From Sphagnum magellanicum (lineage: Eukaryota; Streptophyta; Sphagnopsida; Sphagnales; Sphagnaceae): 64,000 bases of DNA. Both the position numbers and the translations under genes were made by a program. This document shows positions 1 to 11,148 of the stretch, piece after piece. The number at the start of each line of letters is the position of its first letter. Position 1 is the stretch's first letter. Location of the stretch: assembly GCA_021904315.1 (NCBI GenBank), contig CM038921.1:17582590-17646589 (forward strand), written 5' to 3'. Under the pieces are notes generated by a model, which was not told the origin of the DNA, did not search any database, and saw only the letters and a list, made by a program, of their open reading frames with translations.

Positions 1-29
1 TTTGTAAACTAGGGTTTTCAATTTCTAGG

Positions 30-1055
30 TCAAATTAGGGTTTTCTCCTTGAACACAGAAAGCATGGAGGATCCAATTTGTGCAGGAGATTCTACTACAG
101 AGACACCTGCTGCTTTCAAAGCTGCAATTTTATCTTGAGCTGTCCCTTTTCCTCCAGAGATGATAGCTCCAGCATGACCCATTCGTCGACCTGGTGGAGC
201 AGTTAACCCTGCAATGAAAGAAACAACAGGCTTGTGTGTGCCACTGTCTTTGATAAACTGAGCAGCTTCTTCTTCCGCAGATCCACCGATTTCTCCAATC
301 AAGATGATGCCCTCGGTTTGTGGATCAGCCACAAACTTCTCCAGACAATCCACAAAATTGGTGCCATTGAAAGGATCCCCGCCAATCCCCACCACTGTGG
401 ATTGCCCTAATCCTACAGCAGTGGTCTGGAAAACAGCTTCGTAAGTGAGAGTACCCGACCTGGACACGATTCCGATGCGACCCGGCTTGTGGATGTAGCC
501 AGGCATGATGCCGATCTTGCACTCTCCGGGCTTGATGATACCCGGACAGTTGGGGCCGATCAGCCGTGACTTGCTCTGCGACAACAATGCCGATTTCACC
601 ATCACCATATCGTGTTGTGGGATGCCTTCCGTGATGCAAACGATCAGTTCTAGCTCCGCTTCCAGGGCTTCCAGGATTGCGTTAGCGGCCATCTTGGCTG
701 GGACGTAGATCACCGTCGCGTTAGCTTTCGTCTCCTCCTTGGCTTCAGCCACAGTATTGAACACCGGCAACCCTAGATGCTCCGTTCCTCCCTTCTTAGG
801 TGTGACTCCTCCTACCATCTTGGTACCGTAATCGATGGCTTGCTCCGTGTGGAAGGTCCCATTCTTGCCAGTAATCCCCTGGCATATCACCCTTGTGTTC
901 TTGTCTACAAAAACAGCCGGCACAGTGGACAAGCCCCGTTCACCACCAAACAATAGCGGAGTGGAGCTCCATTGCCGTTGCCTCCCTTCTGCTGCTTCAG
1001 TTGCCCATCTTTTGAGTCCGGCTGCAATGCGGCTAATCCCTCGTGTGCTCCTCAT
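30..1055 (-). CDS. Succinyl-CoA ligase (ADP/GDP-forming) subunit alpha, mitochondrial
   Basis: 341 codons, uninterrupted. The alpha subunit binds CoA and carries the phospho-histidine of succinyl-CoA ligase, the substrate-level phosphorylation step of the TCA cycle in the mitochondrial matrix. Seen: a Ser/Arg-rich N-terminus (about residues 1-45) fitting a mitochondrial presequence; the CoA-binding segment [14 protein letters not shown] near residue 60; [37 protein letters not shown]; and [17 protein letters not shown] with the active-site His near residue 294. Length fits plant alpha subunits. The frame stays open upstream to 1310, but that part is low-complexity Ser/Leu/Arg translated from a CT-rich leader, so the Met at 1055 is the better start. 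No damage seen. The stop lies at 30-32, so the 3' UTR runs off the window. Absence of introns is directly visible. Confidence 0.95.
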   Translation of the reverse strand: MRSTRGISRIAAGLKRWATEAAEGRQRQWSSTPLLFGGERGLSTVPAVFVDKNTRVICQGITGKNGTFHTEQAIDYGTKMVGGVTPKKGGTEHLGLPVFNTVAEAKEETKANATVIYVPAKMAANAILEALEAELELIVCITEGIPQHDMVMVKSALLSQSKSRLIGPNCPGIIKPGECKIGIMPGYIHKPGRIGIVSRSGTLTYEAVFQTTAVGLGQSTVVGIGGDPFNGTNFVDCLEKFVADPQTEGIILIGEIGGSAEEEAAQFIKDSGTHKPVVSFIAGLTAPPGRRMGHAGAIISGGKGTAQDKIAALKAAGVSVVESPAQIGSSMLSVFKEKTLI

Positions 1056-1330
1056 GGACGCCGACGAGCTAGGTAAACACAGACGCACAAGAGAGGAGGA
1101 AGAAGAAGAAGAATATGATGATCTGCTGCAAAAGAGAAGAGAAGAGAAGAGAAGGGAAGAGGAGAAGCGGCGACAACGCGAGCACAAGACTGCACAGCGG
1201 GGAAGAGAAGCCGGGGTTCTGGAGCTCTCAGCCTGGGGCCATAACCAGATGCCGTTCCACGTGGCAGTTTCCGATTCGTGTTGTCTCATGACCACTGGAC
1301 TTGTCCACAAGGAAGGAGAAAAAAGGTCTA
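1056..1330 (-). promoter_or_regulatory. CT-rich leader and G-box of the succinyl-CoA ligase gene
   Basis: On the gene strand this is a CT/TTC-rich leader (about 1080-1165) of the kind common in plant 5' UTRs. A palindromic G-box core CACGTG, as CCACGTGGC, lies at 1257-1265, about 200 bp upstream of the chosen start. G-boxes bind bZIP/bHLH factors. Function is inferred from the motif only. Confidence 0.4.
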
Positions 1331-2015
1331 TTTGGGTAGCTAGATGAGGTGCCTATTTATCTACCTACCTTATAATAATTGGCTCTATGAGCATCTATAC
1401 ATGCTTTTCTATTGGTAGTTAGATGAGGTGCCTCCCTCCTTTAACCCTCCCCCCCCCACCCCTTTTTTCCCCTTTGCAATGAGCCATTTTATTGGGCCCA
1501 TCACCAAAATAAAAATACATAAATATGTAAATAAAAATCTAAAATTTTAGAAATTCCCCAAAAAATAGAAGTTTCTTTTGTGAAGATGTAAGTACCTCCC
1601 CATTTGGAAGGCTCTCTAGTTGAGTCTAACCTTTGATTTTGGGAATGTCCCTCACCCGCGGACCTTATCGATCCAAAAACACAAGATGAACGGTTGTGAT
1701 GTGATTAAATGCATTAAGCTCACAAGAGGCCTCTTATATCTACATTTCAAAGAGACACTAGGTATTAACATATAAGCTCCCTCCAAATACACTAGGAATT
1801 TTCTCCAAGTACTTTCGATTACTAGATAGATAGGGGGGTGAGCTCACCATAGTGTTTTATGGATGTTTAAATTTAGTTCCCAAAATAAACTATAAGTGTT
1901 GAACCATAAGCTTTCCAAGATCAAAAGGATAGAATTCTTTTTAATCCAATGCATTAATTGTGTTACAATTGTTGTCACCTTATGTTACTACAATAAGCAC
2001 ATAAGTTATGTATCT
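1331..2015. other. Intergenic, no gene seen
   Basis: AT-rich DNA with a C-run near 1450. The stretch around 1425-1510 (GAGGTGCC... then TTTTGCAATGAGCC...TTGGGCCCATCACC) loosely resembles 18484-18560 and may be an old dispersed repeat. No open frame of interest. Confidence 0.4.
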
Positions 2016-3610
2016 ATGAAGCAAGGTAGTTTATTTGTTTTGTTTTGTGTCGATGAGATCCATTGAACCAGGATGTTTCAGAACATGTTTTTGGTCTTTA
2101 TGGAAAGCTCTCAAGAAGGGGGGGTGGTGCATCAGCTTGGTTCTGTAACTTAATGTGTAACTTGATTACACAATTACTTAGGTAATTATTTAATGGGGTA
2201 AGTTGGGTGTAAGATTCCATAATTTGGTCATGGTGCATTGACTCATGTCATGTGCACCATGAGATGTTATTTGCTTATGATTAATTGTGAAATCACATGG
2301 GGAACCATGTGATGTTGTTTTCTTGTGATTAATTGTGAAATCACATGGGGAACCATGTGATTTTGTTTCCTTTTGATTATTTGGGGAACCATGTGGTGGA
2401 TAGGTTTTAGGAAGTTTTTTGATTAGTTTCCTTTTGGTTAGTATATAAAGAAGTGTTTGTGACCTTGAGAAACACCTTCATTTGTACAAAGTTATGGTAT
2501 GAATACAAAGTTTGTGAGAATTGAAGTTTTGATTTTGGAAAAGTTTTTTATTTTTTAATAGTTTTGGTGTTGTTTATGTGTAGTTCATGGAAGGAGAATG
2601 GTGAGGCTTGCATAGTCAATAGTAGGGTGGGAGGATAGTTTTACAACCAAAAACATAGATTCCATAACTATGTAGTAATCATACATAGTTTCGGTCCTAA
2701 ACCCACTCGTGTGGTACAGTTCCATGCCGTTTGGACTTGTGATGCAAAAATTCTTGAATATTGAATGATTTTTTCACTGAAAATTAAACTAAACAAAATT
2801 GTAACCAAAAATTTCAGAGGAATTGAAATGTGCCTTTGGTGTTCTTGGAAAGATCTTGATGTGTAGGATTTAATGGAATTTATTTGATAAGATTTGGATT
2901 CAGAATGTGAGAGATATTGAATTTAAGTGATTTCTGCCACTAAAAATTCAAATAAATTTCAAAAAACCAGGTTTTGGAAGAAAACATCAGTTGAGCATGT
3001 GGTAACACTTAGGCCAACGGCACAGGCCACACTAGTCTTTCTATGAAGGAAAGTAGTTTGTTTGTTTTGTAGTTATGAGATCTACCAAACTCGGATGCTT
3101 CAGATCATGTTCTTGGTGTCTTTTGGAAAGCTCTCAATGAGGAGGGGTGCATGGGCTTGGTTCCATGACATTTGGACTTGCAATGCAAAAGTTCTTGAAT
3201 ATTGAATGATTTTTTCACTGAAAATTAAATTAAATTAAATTGTAGCTGAAAATTTCAGAGGAATTGGAATGTGCCTTTGGTGTTCTTGGAAAGATCTTGA
3301 TGAGCAGGATTTAATAGAATTTATTTGGTACGATTTGGATTTAGGTTGTGGAAGACATTGATTTTAAAGTGATTTCTGCCACCGAAAATTCAAATAAATT
3401 CCAAAAAACAAGGTTTTGGAAGGAAAAATCAGTGGAGAATGTGGTAACACTTGAAGGCTTACATTTTAATTCAAGCATGATGCCCTTTCATATTTGGCTG
3501 TTCAAAAAATCAATACATACATTGCAAAACAATGTTCATATGTTGTTGAGTTTCCCTATTTTGTAATGGGTTCACACTTGGGCCAACGGCACAAGCCAAA
3601 CAAGTTTCAA
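2016..3610. repeat. Two direct copies of a ~430-bp repeat, the first split by a solo LTR
   Basis: Copy 2 (about 3035-3460) matches 2016-2143 plus 2719-3012 end to end. Shared landmarks are CTATGAAG(C/G)AA(G)GTAGTTT, GGATG(T/C)TTCAGA, GTTCTTGGAAAGATCTTGATG and TTTCTGCCAC. Copy 1 is interrupted exactly where the solo LTR sits. Both copies end near GGCCAACGGCACA(G/A)GCC (about 3012 and 3580), copy 2 with about 110 bp of extra sequence before it. Open frames here are short and repeat-derived. Confidence 0.75.
2144..2718. mobile_element. Solo LTR (575 bp) with 4-bp target-site duplication
   Basis: Starts TGTAAC and ends GGTACA, so it has TG...CA termini, and is flanked by GTTC at 2140-2143 and 2719-2722. 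The undisturbed second copy of the host repeat reads straight across this point (CTTGGTTCCATG), so the insertion boundaries are supported by an empty site. A TATA box (TATATAAAG) lies at about 2442, as expected for an LTR promoter. Internally there is a ~48-bp tandem repeat (2276-2395; motif GGGGAACCATGTG). No internal retrotransposon coding sequence is attached. Confidence 0.75.
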
Positions 3611-3627
3611 TTTACATAACAACCTTG

Positions 3628-3866
3628 TGGAAGAGCTCAATGTACATTGGGTGCACTTCCTCAAGGGCAATTTCCCACTTCAAATTCGTATGGTATGGGA
3701 GATTCGTGAGGGAAGAGTACCATGTCCCTTGGGTACACTTCCTCGAGCACGTAATTTCCCACTCCAAGCTGGCGTGGGAGATTCCTCAAGGAAGAGCACA
3801 ATGTACATCGGGCGGAGTTCCTGAAGCATAATTTCCTGTCCCAAGCTGGCATGGGAGATTTCACTA
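3628..3866. repeat. Three tandem ~78-bp imperfect repeats
   Basis: Each unit contains GGAAGAG(C/T)..CAATGTACAT(T/C)GGG, then AATTTCC(C/T)..TC..AA, then TGGGAGATT. Unit length is near a multiple of three, so frames stay open on both strands. These are most simply repeat artefacts rather than genes. Confidence 0.65.
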
Positions 3867-5463
3867 AAGTTCTCTTCATTTTGTTGGAAGCCAACTTCAA
3901 CCATTTTCTTGAATGCAACTCGTCCCTTGTTACGTTGGGTAGGGCACCACTATCACATTTGTGAGATATTTTGCATATAAAAGTGAAAGACTAAGTTAGA
4001 TAGGTTGGTGAGTGAACACTTAATTTTTGTTATTAGCATGATTCAAACAACATTTTTTTAGGGAAACAATGAATCGCAGTTTTCTTGTGAACACTTATGC
4101 TTCCATGTGCAACTAAAATGCATTTTGTTAACAAAACATATCAAACTTTATACACAAACAATGCCCTTCCTATTATTAAACAATGTGAACTTTATTCCAA
4201 ACAATTTCCTCCAAAAGTTTTTTTTTTAGTTTTGACACTTCGAAAGACTTTAGTTTTGACAAGCCCCACTCATATTTATGGCCAAACAAATTGTTTAAAA
4301 CGCCCAACAATCAATATTTTTTATTTTTTATTGTGAGGAGTGATTACCCATTACCACACATGAAAACAATTTCCTTAAATGGATTGTTCAAAACCCCCAA
4401 CTGCAAGTTTTAAGAACCCATTCATTTTGTTTTAAGGCAATTGTTGAACAATTAGCTGACCTTTGTTTGCTAACATGCGTTTTTTTTGGGGAACTATTTG
4501 AGTGTTCACTCAACCATGAATGTTTGGTGATGAGTGCTTCTACTTAGTACCTACCTATTGTCACATTAGGTAGTACTCATAGGCCCACTTGCCTATCTTA
4601 AAACAAAAACTCTAGTTAACTTAGGAATCATAAACCAAAAGTCTTGGGTAGCCTTATGGATCATAAGATAAAAAGCCTAGGTAGCCTAAAGGTAAACACT
4701 AGGTGGGCCTAATGTACAAGGTGTGTTGGTAGGATAGCAATGTGAAGTTTTGTCAAAGCATTAAGTAGCCTACCCATTAAGTAACCCTAAACCCTAAACC
4801 TTGTGGGGTTCCCATAAGGGCCACTCTCTATTGTTTGCACAAGCAGCCCTTGGAGATAGTGGCCATGGCATGATCTTGATAACCTAAGCGAATAAAATTT
4901 TAAATGAAAAATCTCACCCTTTGTGTATTATTAGTAGGCTCTCACTCAACACTTTGAAATTCTTGATCCTAGTTATGTTACTTCCAAGGGGATTTTTAGT
5001 GACATTATAGGTGTGAAAGAATGATATGGAATGTATTAGTTGACCATATTACAATGTCACAAGTTTATGGTCTCACAAAGCTATAATTCTCTTATTTACT
5101 AGAAAAAATTCTACTTATTTGTGCAATAACATTAGGTTGCAAATGTTCTTTCTTTCTTTTTTCAAATTTTCACAAAGATGATGCAGGCAATAAATTATAC
5201 AATCGTATATGACTTTGGTATTGTGACCACCATGTGAACATACATTTGTTGTATACCTATTTTCAAGTCATCACATCAGCAACTGCAAAAAAAATTACTA
5301 AAAGTTAAATAGTAATGATGAGAAACCTGAAATTTTTAAAATTAAAATTGAATTTTTAAAAAATTGCTGAAGAAGAAGAAAAACCTTACATCTATACACT
5401 CAGACACCATTCAAAAGATCTGAATTGGTCTCTCTTTTCACGTATTAGGGTTTCATACGTAAT
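3867..5463. other. AT-rich intergenic DNA with a telo-box
   Basis: No gene recognised. A short (CCCTAAA)n stretch occurs at 4784-4800. The segment 4545-4720 is rich in CCTA/TAGG words (CCTAGGTAGCC) like those inside the two CACTA elements further on, but no ends were found here. Confidence 0.4.
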
Positions 5464-5719
5464 CTGAGTTTCATACTGTCTTTCCTTTTTCCTGAGCGCC
5501 TCCAATGCTGCTACATATATTTTCACTGCTCCTAACTGTACAACTACTATAATTAGTCTGGGAACCTTGTGCATTAAATGATGAGTATCAGCATTTCATA
5601 CTGAGATTTATCAAGATGTCTTTGCTTTGCGGATACCACTGAAAGAGGGGATAGGGGTGGAAAGGAGGCCCAAAAACATGGGGAAGACAGGATTACTTTA
5701 CGGATAACACTATTGTGCC
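5464..5719. repeat. Dispersed repeat copy 1 (pair with 38333-38587)
   Basis: About 255 bp runs in parallel with 38333-38587, from CTGAGTTTCAT through TTTCCTTTTTCCTGAGCGCC and CTTGTGCATTAAATGATGAG to GATAACNCTATT(G/A)TGC. By eye most positions agree, with scattered substitutions and few indels. No TIR or LTR ends were found. The minus frame at 5392-5574 is open in this copy but not kept in the other, so coding is doubtful. Confidence 0.75.
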
Positions 5720-6066
5720 ACTGCGGAGGAGCACAAAAGAGTGTCTGTAGAATCACAATTATGCCAAAAATTCCACTGTTTTGTGCAGTTGCAAGGCAAA
5801 AGGGAAGGAATTTGCTAGGTACATGGATGAAGGAAAGACTTTGAAAAAACATTCAACAAAGTTGCATGGAGTCAGAATATTCTTCACATAAAGTGACAAA
5901 TTATGAGAGAGGAGGGACTTTGCAAAGAAGAATGTGCAAAGAAATTGTGATAGCAAGAAGGAGAAGAAAAAGAAGAATTATAAACTAGAGAAGTTCTTCC
6001 TCTTCTTCTTCCCCTAATGATGCTAACAGAGAGTTTTGCACCAAATCCCAAACTTTGTTAGAAACA

Positions 6067-6099
<33 letters not shown>

Positions 6100-6129
6100 G
6101 TCTTGGCTCATGGCTCGCTCCCTACTTCC
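5720..6129. other. Intergenic with (GAT)n microsatellite
   Basis: Holds about nine GAT units at 6071-6097. Otherwise nothing recognised. It could be the promoter of the MAPKKK-like locus. Confidence 0.5.
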
Positions 6130-6575
6130 ATTTCTTGCAAACCTATTCCCTCAATTCTCAGATTTGATTTTTTGTTGCTTGCAAGAAAAGAACCCACGAC
6201 TCCAATTTTTTGTTGTCTGATTTTGTGTTGTTGCTTCTCGTTGTTGTTGGCAGAAAAGACCTGCAACTTCAATTTTTTCTTCTCTGGTTTGCGTTGCTTC
6301 TTGTTGTTGCTGCTAGTGGATTTTTTCCACTAGGCTACCCCCATTCTCATGTCTGATTTTTTGTTGTTGGCAGAAAAAACTCACAACTCCAATTTTTCTT
6401 GTATGTTGCTTCTTCTTCTTCTTCTTCTTGGTAGTGGACTTTTTCCACTACCCCCATTCTCATGTTTTATTTTTTGTTGTTTGCAGAAAAGACCCACAAC
6501 TTCAATTTTTCTTGTCTGATTTGTGTCGCTTCTTGTTGTTGTTGTTGGCAGTGGATTTTTTTTTCGGACATTTTG
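6130..6575 (+). repeat. Tandem ~110-bp imperfect repeats, T/pyrimidine-rich
   Basis: About four units share TTGTTGTTGGCAGAAAAGAC, then CAACTTCAATTTTT, then TTGTCTGATTTGTGTTGCTTC, then GTGGATTTTTTCCACTA. The TTTGCAG/TTGGCAG words look like splice acceptors. The block lies upstream of the MAPKKK-like sequence and may be leader, intron or promoter DNA. Confidence 0.6.
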
Positions 6576-7717
6576 AACTTTTGTAGTGAAGCATAGGAAC
6601 AGTCAAATACTACCAGCTACAAATATCTGTTCATCCGAGAAAAGCTGTGAAATGCAACGAAAGTGTTTCAGCTATTGTGTTGTTCCATATTTTGAGAGCC
6701 TTGAAGATGGAGTGATTGAGCAGCTCACAGAGCTTTGTATAAGTGGCCTGAGGATGTGGAGTTTCTGAAGGAAAACAAAAGCTTCAATGGTGTTGTTGTG
6801 CAAGGTGGTTAAAAAAAAGGGTGGGGGGGGGTGCAGTAGCACCATAAGCAGATGATGTTCTTTGCAGGTTTTTTGGAAGGAAATGGAAAAGGGATGAGTG
6901 ACCAGAGGAGTTTTGCAGAAATGGGTATTGTTATTGTACCATGTGTTTGTTCATGGTTTTGTTATATGATAAGACTCAAAGGATTGGGGAGTTCTAAAGA
7001 TGTTTTGGGAGTTTGGATTTGCAGATTTTGTTGGTGGTGGAGCTTTCTTCTTCTTATATGCTGTCAAGGAATGGGCCATATGTTACTCTGCATATGGGAA
7101 CTCGGTGGTGTGTTTTGCTGGTAGCTTGAGGAGCCAATGCTTGATCTCAAGAGGACTGAAGAAATGGCCGGCATATGTGAATTGCCAAAGGCTTCTTTGC
7201 CAGGTAAAAGCACAATCTGTTTTTTGGTTGCAACTTAGGTATTGAGTAGGCTTTCTGATGCTAGAATGGGTTTGTAGAAGTGGCAGGCATTCCAATTATG
7301 TTGGATCCATTTGAAGGAATTTGTATCAATTTGAGTTTGGTAGAAGGTTTTCAATTTTGTGATTTGGTATACCTATGTGTTTGAGCTTGTCCTGGAGTAC
7401 TCAAATATTACTTGGTCAAAGAGGGAATCAAGGATTCTGAGGTTGGTCCAAATTTGTATACTTTTTCAGGTTTTTTCTGGTGCAGTGATCAACTGGGAGC
7501 AACTGTCAAAAGACTGGGTGAATTCAGAGACTGGGGAGAGAGCTTGTTTTGAGATGTTCAGGGTTTCTGTTATGATGGTTGATCGACCCTGAATTTTCCT
7601 CAGAGCTAAAAGCAAGAGTCAAAAACCCTGTGGAGAAACCTAGGTGTTGGACCTCAAGATAGGAGAAAGAGAAACGTGCACGGTCAGTTGGGTTGCCAGA
7701 GGATTACGTCAGGATCC
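6576..7717 (+). other. Probable promoter/leader of the MAPKKK-like locus
   Basis: No recognisable protein. Several short open frames (for example 6852-7124 and 7359-7592) have no family resemblance. A G-run (GGGGGGG) lies near 6825. If the downstream copy is transcribed, this would be its 5' region. Confidence 0.35.
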
Positions 7718-9601
7718 ATGGTGAAACCAAAGCTTGACCGCATGAGGGGACTCAAAAATATTGAATACTATCCACTTCACCATGGAGACAGCAGCAAATT
7801 GAAAGACAAAGATCAGGTGAAGAATGGTGCTGCTGCAGCCACAACTCCAGTTGGTGATGTGTTTAGGGCACCCAGAAGGCATAGCTGGGATCGGGAAACA
7901 AGCTTCCGGGTCAGGGGTCCATCAGACGAAGCAGGTCTGGATGATCTTTACAGTTTCTTAGGTGTTGCTGGCGCAGCAAATCTTGGGATTTCTGCATCTG
8001 ACTGGAAACTTCTGAAGTCCCACCACAGAAGTCCAGCTATTTCTCTGGCTGCTACAGGCCAGCCATCCGCTTCCTCAACTTCTGGCCAACCCATCTCTCC
8101 TCTTACTGCTACTTGCACATCATCAGAATCATATGGTAGAGACTTTGATCAGCCACCTAGATCAGCTACCATAGATCTGCCTTGACACACCCAAATTCAA
8201 TTGCCAAAAGCTGTCAAGGGCATTGAGTTGCCCCGACCCCACGGCAGGTTAGTAGATGTGAATTTGGGCAATAAGCAGGTCCATCAGTTATATGGTAGTC
8301 ATTGGAAGGATTCTATGGCCCAAACGGATGCAGAGATGGTCATGATTGCCCAATCAGCAAAGAATATCTCCATTGACTTGCCCACTCGACCACCTGCACA
8401 GTCAGGTGAACTGTCAGCCTCACATCAGGACTCCACTTCTGTTGAAGCTAGCACAGTTAGCAAGACCAAAGCATCAGATGGAAGAGGAGGTACTATGCCA
8501 GTCAACAGTGATCACTTTGTCACACAAGCTTCTAGTAATCAATCTAGACACACTTCTGGATGCTTACCATGGCATAGAAAACATCTTGAAGAATGTTCTT
8601 CAGAACAGGAGTGTCAAGAGTGTACAGCTGCTAATGAAGCTGAGGAGACCTGTAGATACGTTGCAGAGCCTGTTGCACAAGTGATTGACATCCTTTTACT
8701 GCCAGCAGCAAATAGTCAGACCCGAGAAGGAACTGTTTCTGAGGAGAACTTTGTCACTAAGCCAGTTCTTCCAAAAAAGCTGGCATGGAGCTCATGGAGA
8801 AAAGGACAGCTACTTGGGAGTGGTTCATTTGGGACCGTGTATGAGGGACTTGGTGACAATGGGTGTTTCTTTGCAGTGAAAGAAGTCTCCTTGTCAGAGC
8901 AAGGTCAGCGAGATGAGTGCATCATGCAACTGGAGCAAGAAATCAACCTGTTAAGTAAATTCCAACACAAGAACATTGTTCGGTACCTTGGCACACAAAC
9001 AGAGATGGATAAGCTCTACATCTTTCTGGAGTTTGTATCGCAAGGTTCATTGTTATCTGTGTACAAACGATATGAGATGTTCAGTGATCAAATCCGCAGA
9101 TACACACAGCAAATTCTTTGTGGTCTGAAGTACCTTCATGACCATCACATTGTACATAGGGATATCAAATGTGCTAATATATTAGTGCATTCAAGTGGCA
9201 TAGTGAAGCTAGCTGATTTTGGACTGGCAAAAGAGGTGGCCAAGCTTGGTGGGTCTTGTGTAGGAAGTGCTTATTGGATGGCACCGGAAGTAATCAATCC
9301 CAAGAAGACATATAATGTTGCTGCTGATATTTGGAGTCTTGGGTGCACTGTGCTCGAGATGGCAACTCAAGCTCCTCCAAATGGATATTTGGAGCGAGCT
9401 CAGGTTCTTTGGAAAGTGGGACATGGGGAAGCACCACCTATTCCTGTGGATTTGCCATCAGATATGATTGATTTTATTAGTCAGTGCTTGGAAGTGGATG
9501 TCATGAAACGCCCGACTGTCAATGCACTGCTTATGCATACATTTGTGACAGGTATGCCAAAGTTGGGTCCTCCTCAGCTTGTTGGACCAGCAGGCCTGTA
9601 A
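7718..9601 (+). pseudogene. MEKK1-type MAP kinase kinase kinase, intronless, one in-frame TGA
   Basis: A single frame runs from ATG 7718 to the stop at 9601 (627 codons plus stop), broken only by TGA at 8183-8185. Before it (155 codons) is the N-terminal regulatory part with RRHSWDRE and a Ser/Pro-rich stretch. After it comes more linker, then a complete kinase domain (about 8790-9555) closest to plant MEKK1-like MAPKKKs: Gly loop GSGSFGTVYEG, catalytic Lys in FFAVKEVSL, HRDIKCANIL, ADFGLAKE and YWMAPEVI, and ADIWSLGCTVLEMAT. All catalytic residues are intact. The substrate-loop part NGYLERAQVLWKVG is unusual for the group. MEKK1-like genes usually have several introns, so an uninterrupted copy suggests a retrocopy, though no poly(A) tail was identified. 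CGA to TGA would explain the stop. A shorter kinase from an internal ATG (near 8312) is possible. Confidence 0.8.
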
Positions 9602-11148
9602 AGAATTGCAGAAGTTGAAGTCAAGTCAACAAGAGCAGTGAGAAGTCACAAAGCCAGAGAAGAAGAAAACACGACATCCTCTGGCTCAGCCACTGTGGTT
9701 ATGGTGCAGAAGCATGTGCACTCCAAGAGGACCATACGAAGTGCATCCAGCATGAGTTTGCACCCTATGAACCACAGTGAAGTTAATATCAAGGAAGAAA
9801 AAATACAACCCCTCTTGTGGGTTGGTGTGGAAACAAGCATGAATTGAGCATGTGTTTCTTCTGCTGATGAAGACAAAGAACTTGTTGGACTGGCAAAGAA
9901 AAGCTCCTCAGGATGAAGCAATAAATACTCGAGGACATATCAGCTATCTTCCTAATTAAACACAGATTTTCCAATTGACTCAACTCCAATTGTATAAGAA
10001 CAGATTGCATCGTTTGCTGATTATCAGTTGGAGGAGCTTGAGTTGCCATCATTTGCTCATTCACTTGACTCTCCATGTCTTCTTCATCCTCTGAGTTGCC
10101 AACAAAATTGAAGTGTTGAGCATGCCAAAAATACACAGTACTCAACGTTGGGTGTGCAATCAACACATCATTAGAGATCTCAAACCAACAAGAGTGGGAC
10201 CTCCAGGTCGAGTCAAAAGTTCCATGGTTCAGTTGTATCACTTATCCAGATGACCCAAGTGCCATTGCTAGAGAAGAGAGAAATTGTATCTGTCAAGCTA
10301 AGTTTCAAGTCTGTTTGTTGTCTCAATATTTGTTGGCTCTGCCCTTCAGGGTAAAGACCCACTGTGATGCACCCCAAAACAGGCCGAGGTTTGTATCCCT
10401 ACATTCTAGCTGGGTCAGGTGGAGTATAGAAACAATACCATGTGAAGTACTATAGAAACAATTTCTGGCATACTCGAAGGATCCACTTGGGCTTCACCAT
10501 TTCTAATTTAGTGCATTGAATATTTATCATCCTTATGGATATCATTTGAAGGGCAGAGCCATTATGTGATGAGCCTGCTTGTTGATGTTAGGAGTTAGGA
10601 CCTAGAACAAAGGAGGGTCTGCAATTCAGAAGAAGAAGATTATGTCCAAACTGTTCACATTGAGGATTTGGAAAAGTAACTGGAGCAGAAGAAGAAGAAG
10701 AAGAAGAGGAAGAGGTTTCCAACAACAAAGAAGCAGGCAGCTGTTCCTTTTCATTGCCATCTCTGTCACATGTGTATCAAGATCCCCAGAGACTTGCATT
10801 CAAGAGATTTGGAGGCTACGGTTTAGGGTTTAGGGTTTATGAAGAAGAAGACAAAACAAAGTGTCCAGTGCTGTAACAACAGCTTACAAGCATCATAGAT
10901 ATTGGGATTTGCAAGATCCATTTTTGTTGACAACAAAACAATCAGGCACTTCTTCTTATGCTCCAATGCATCTATCTTGTAGCTCTGCATTGGCCAATGA
11001 CAATGGTATCTGAATTATTGCTCTCCTCATCATCCCCTGCTGGCTTTCAGAAACTACCCACATCATCATCTTCAGTTTTGTGTAAAAAAATTTTCAAATT
11101 TTCTCCATGCATTTTCCAATGACCTCACTTGACACAATGCAAGAGCCT
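9602..11148. other. Region downstream of the MAPKKK-like sequence
   Basis: No gene recognised. A 150-codon minus frame (9789-10241) contains a Glu/Gln-rich stretch but resembles nothing I know. A (GAA)n run lies at about 10688-10712 and a TTTAGGG telo-box at 10821-10838. Confidence 0.35.

Noticed and set aside
835..1347. 170-codon plus-strand frame over the succinyl-CoA ligase start
   Set aside because: Antisense shadow of the real gene and of its CT-rich leader; Glu/Arg repeats come from the pyrimidine-rich strand.
2016..3460. Direct repeats considered as an LTR pair
   Set aside because: The copies are adjacent, lack TG...CA ends and have no internal coding; the only LTR is the one inserted in copy 1.
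3625..3918. Overlapping open frames on both strands
   Set aside because: Produced by the ~78-bp tandem repeat, whose unit length is near a multiple of three; no family resemblance.
5569..5640. Box C/D snoRNA-like words (ATGATGA ... CTGA ... CTGA) in the dispersed repeat
   Set aside because: The first C-D spacing is short, there is no terminal stem, and the candidate guide matches the 5.8S rRNA region only with an inserted base. Conservation in the second copy is explained by duplication.
8346..8879. Plus-strand frames overlapping the kinase
   Set aside because: Shadows in another frame of the MAPKKK-like sequence.
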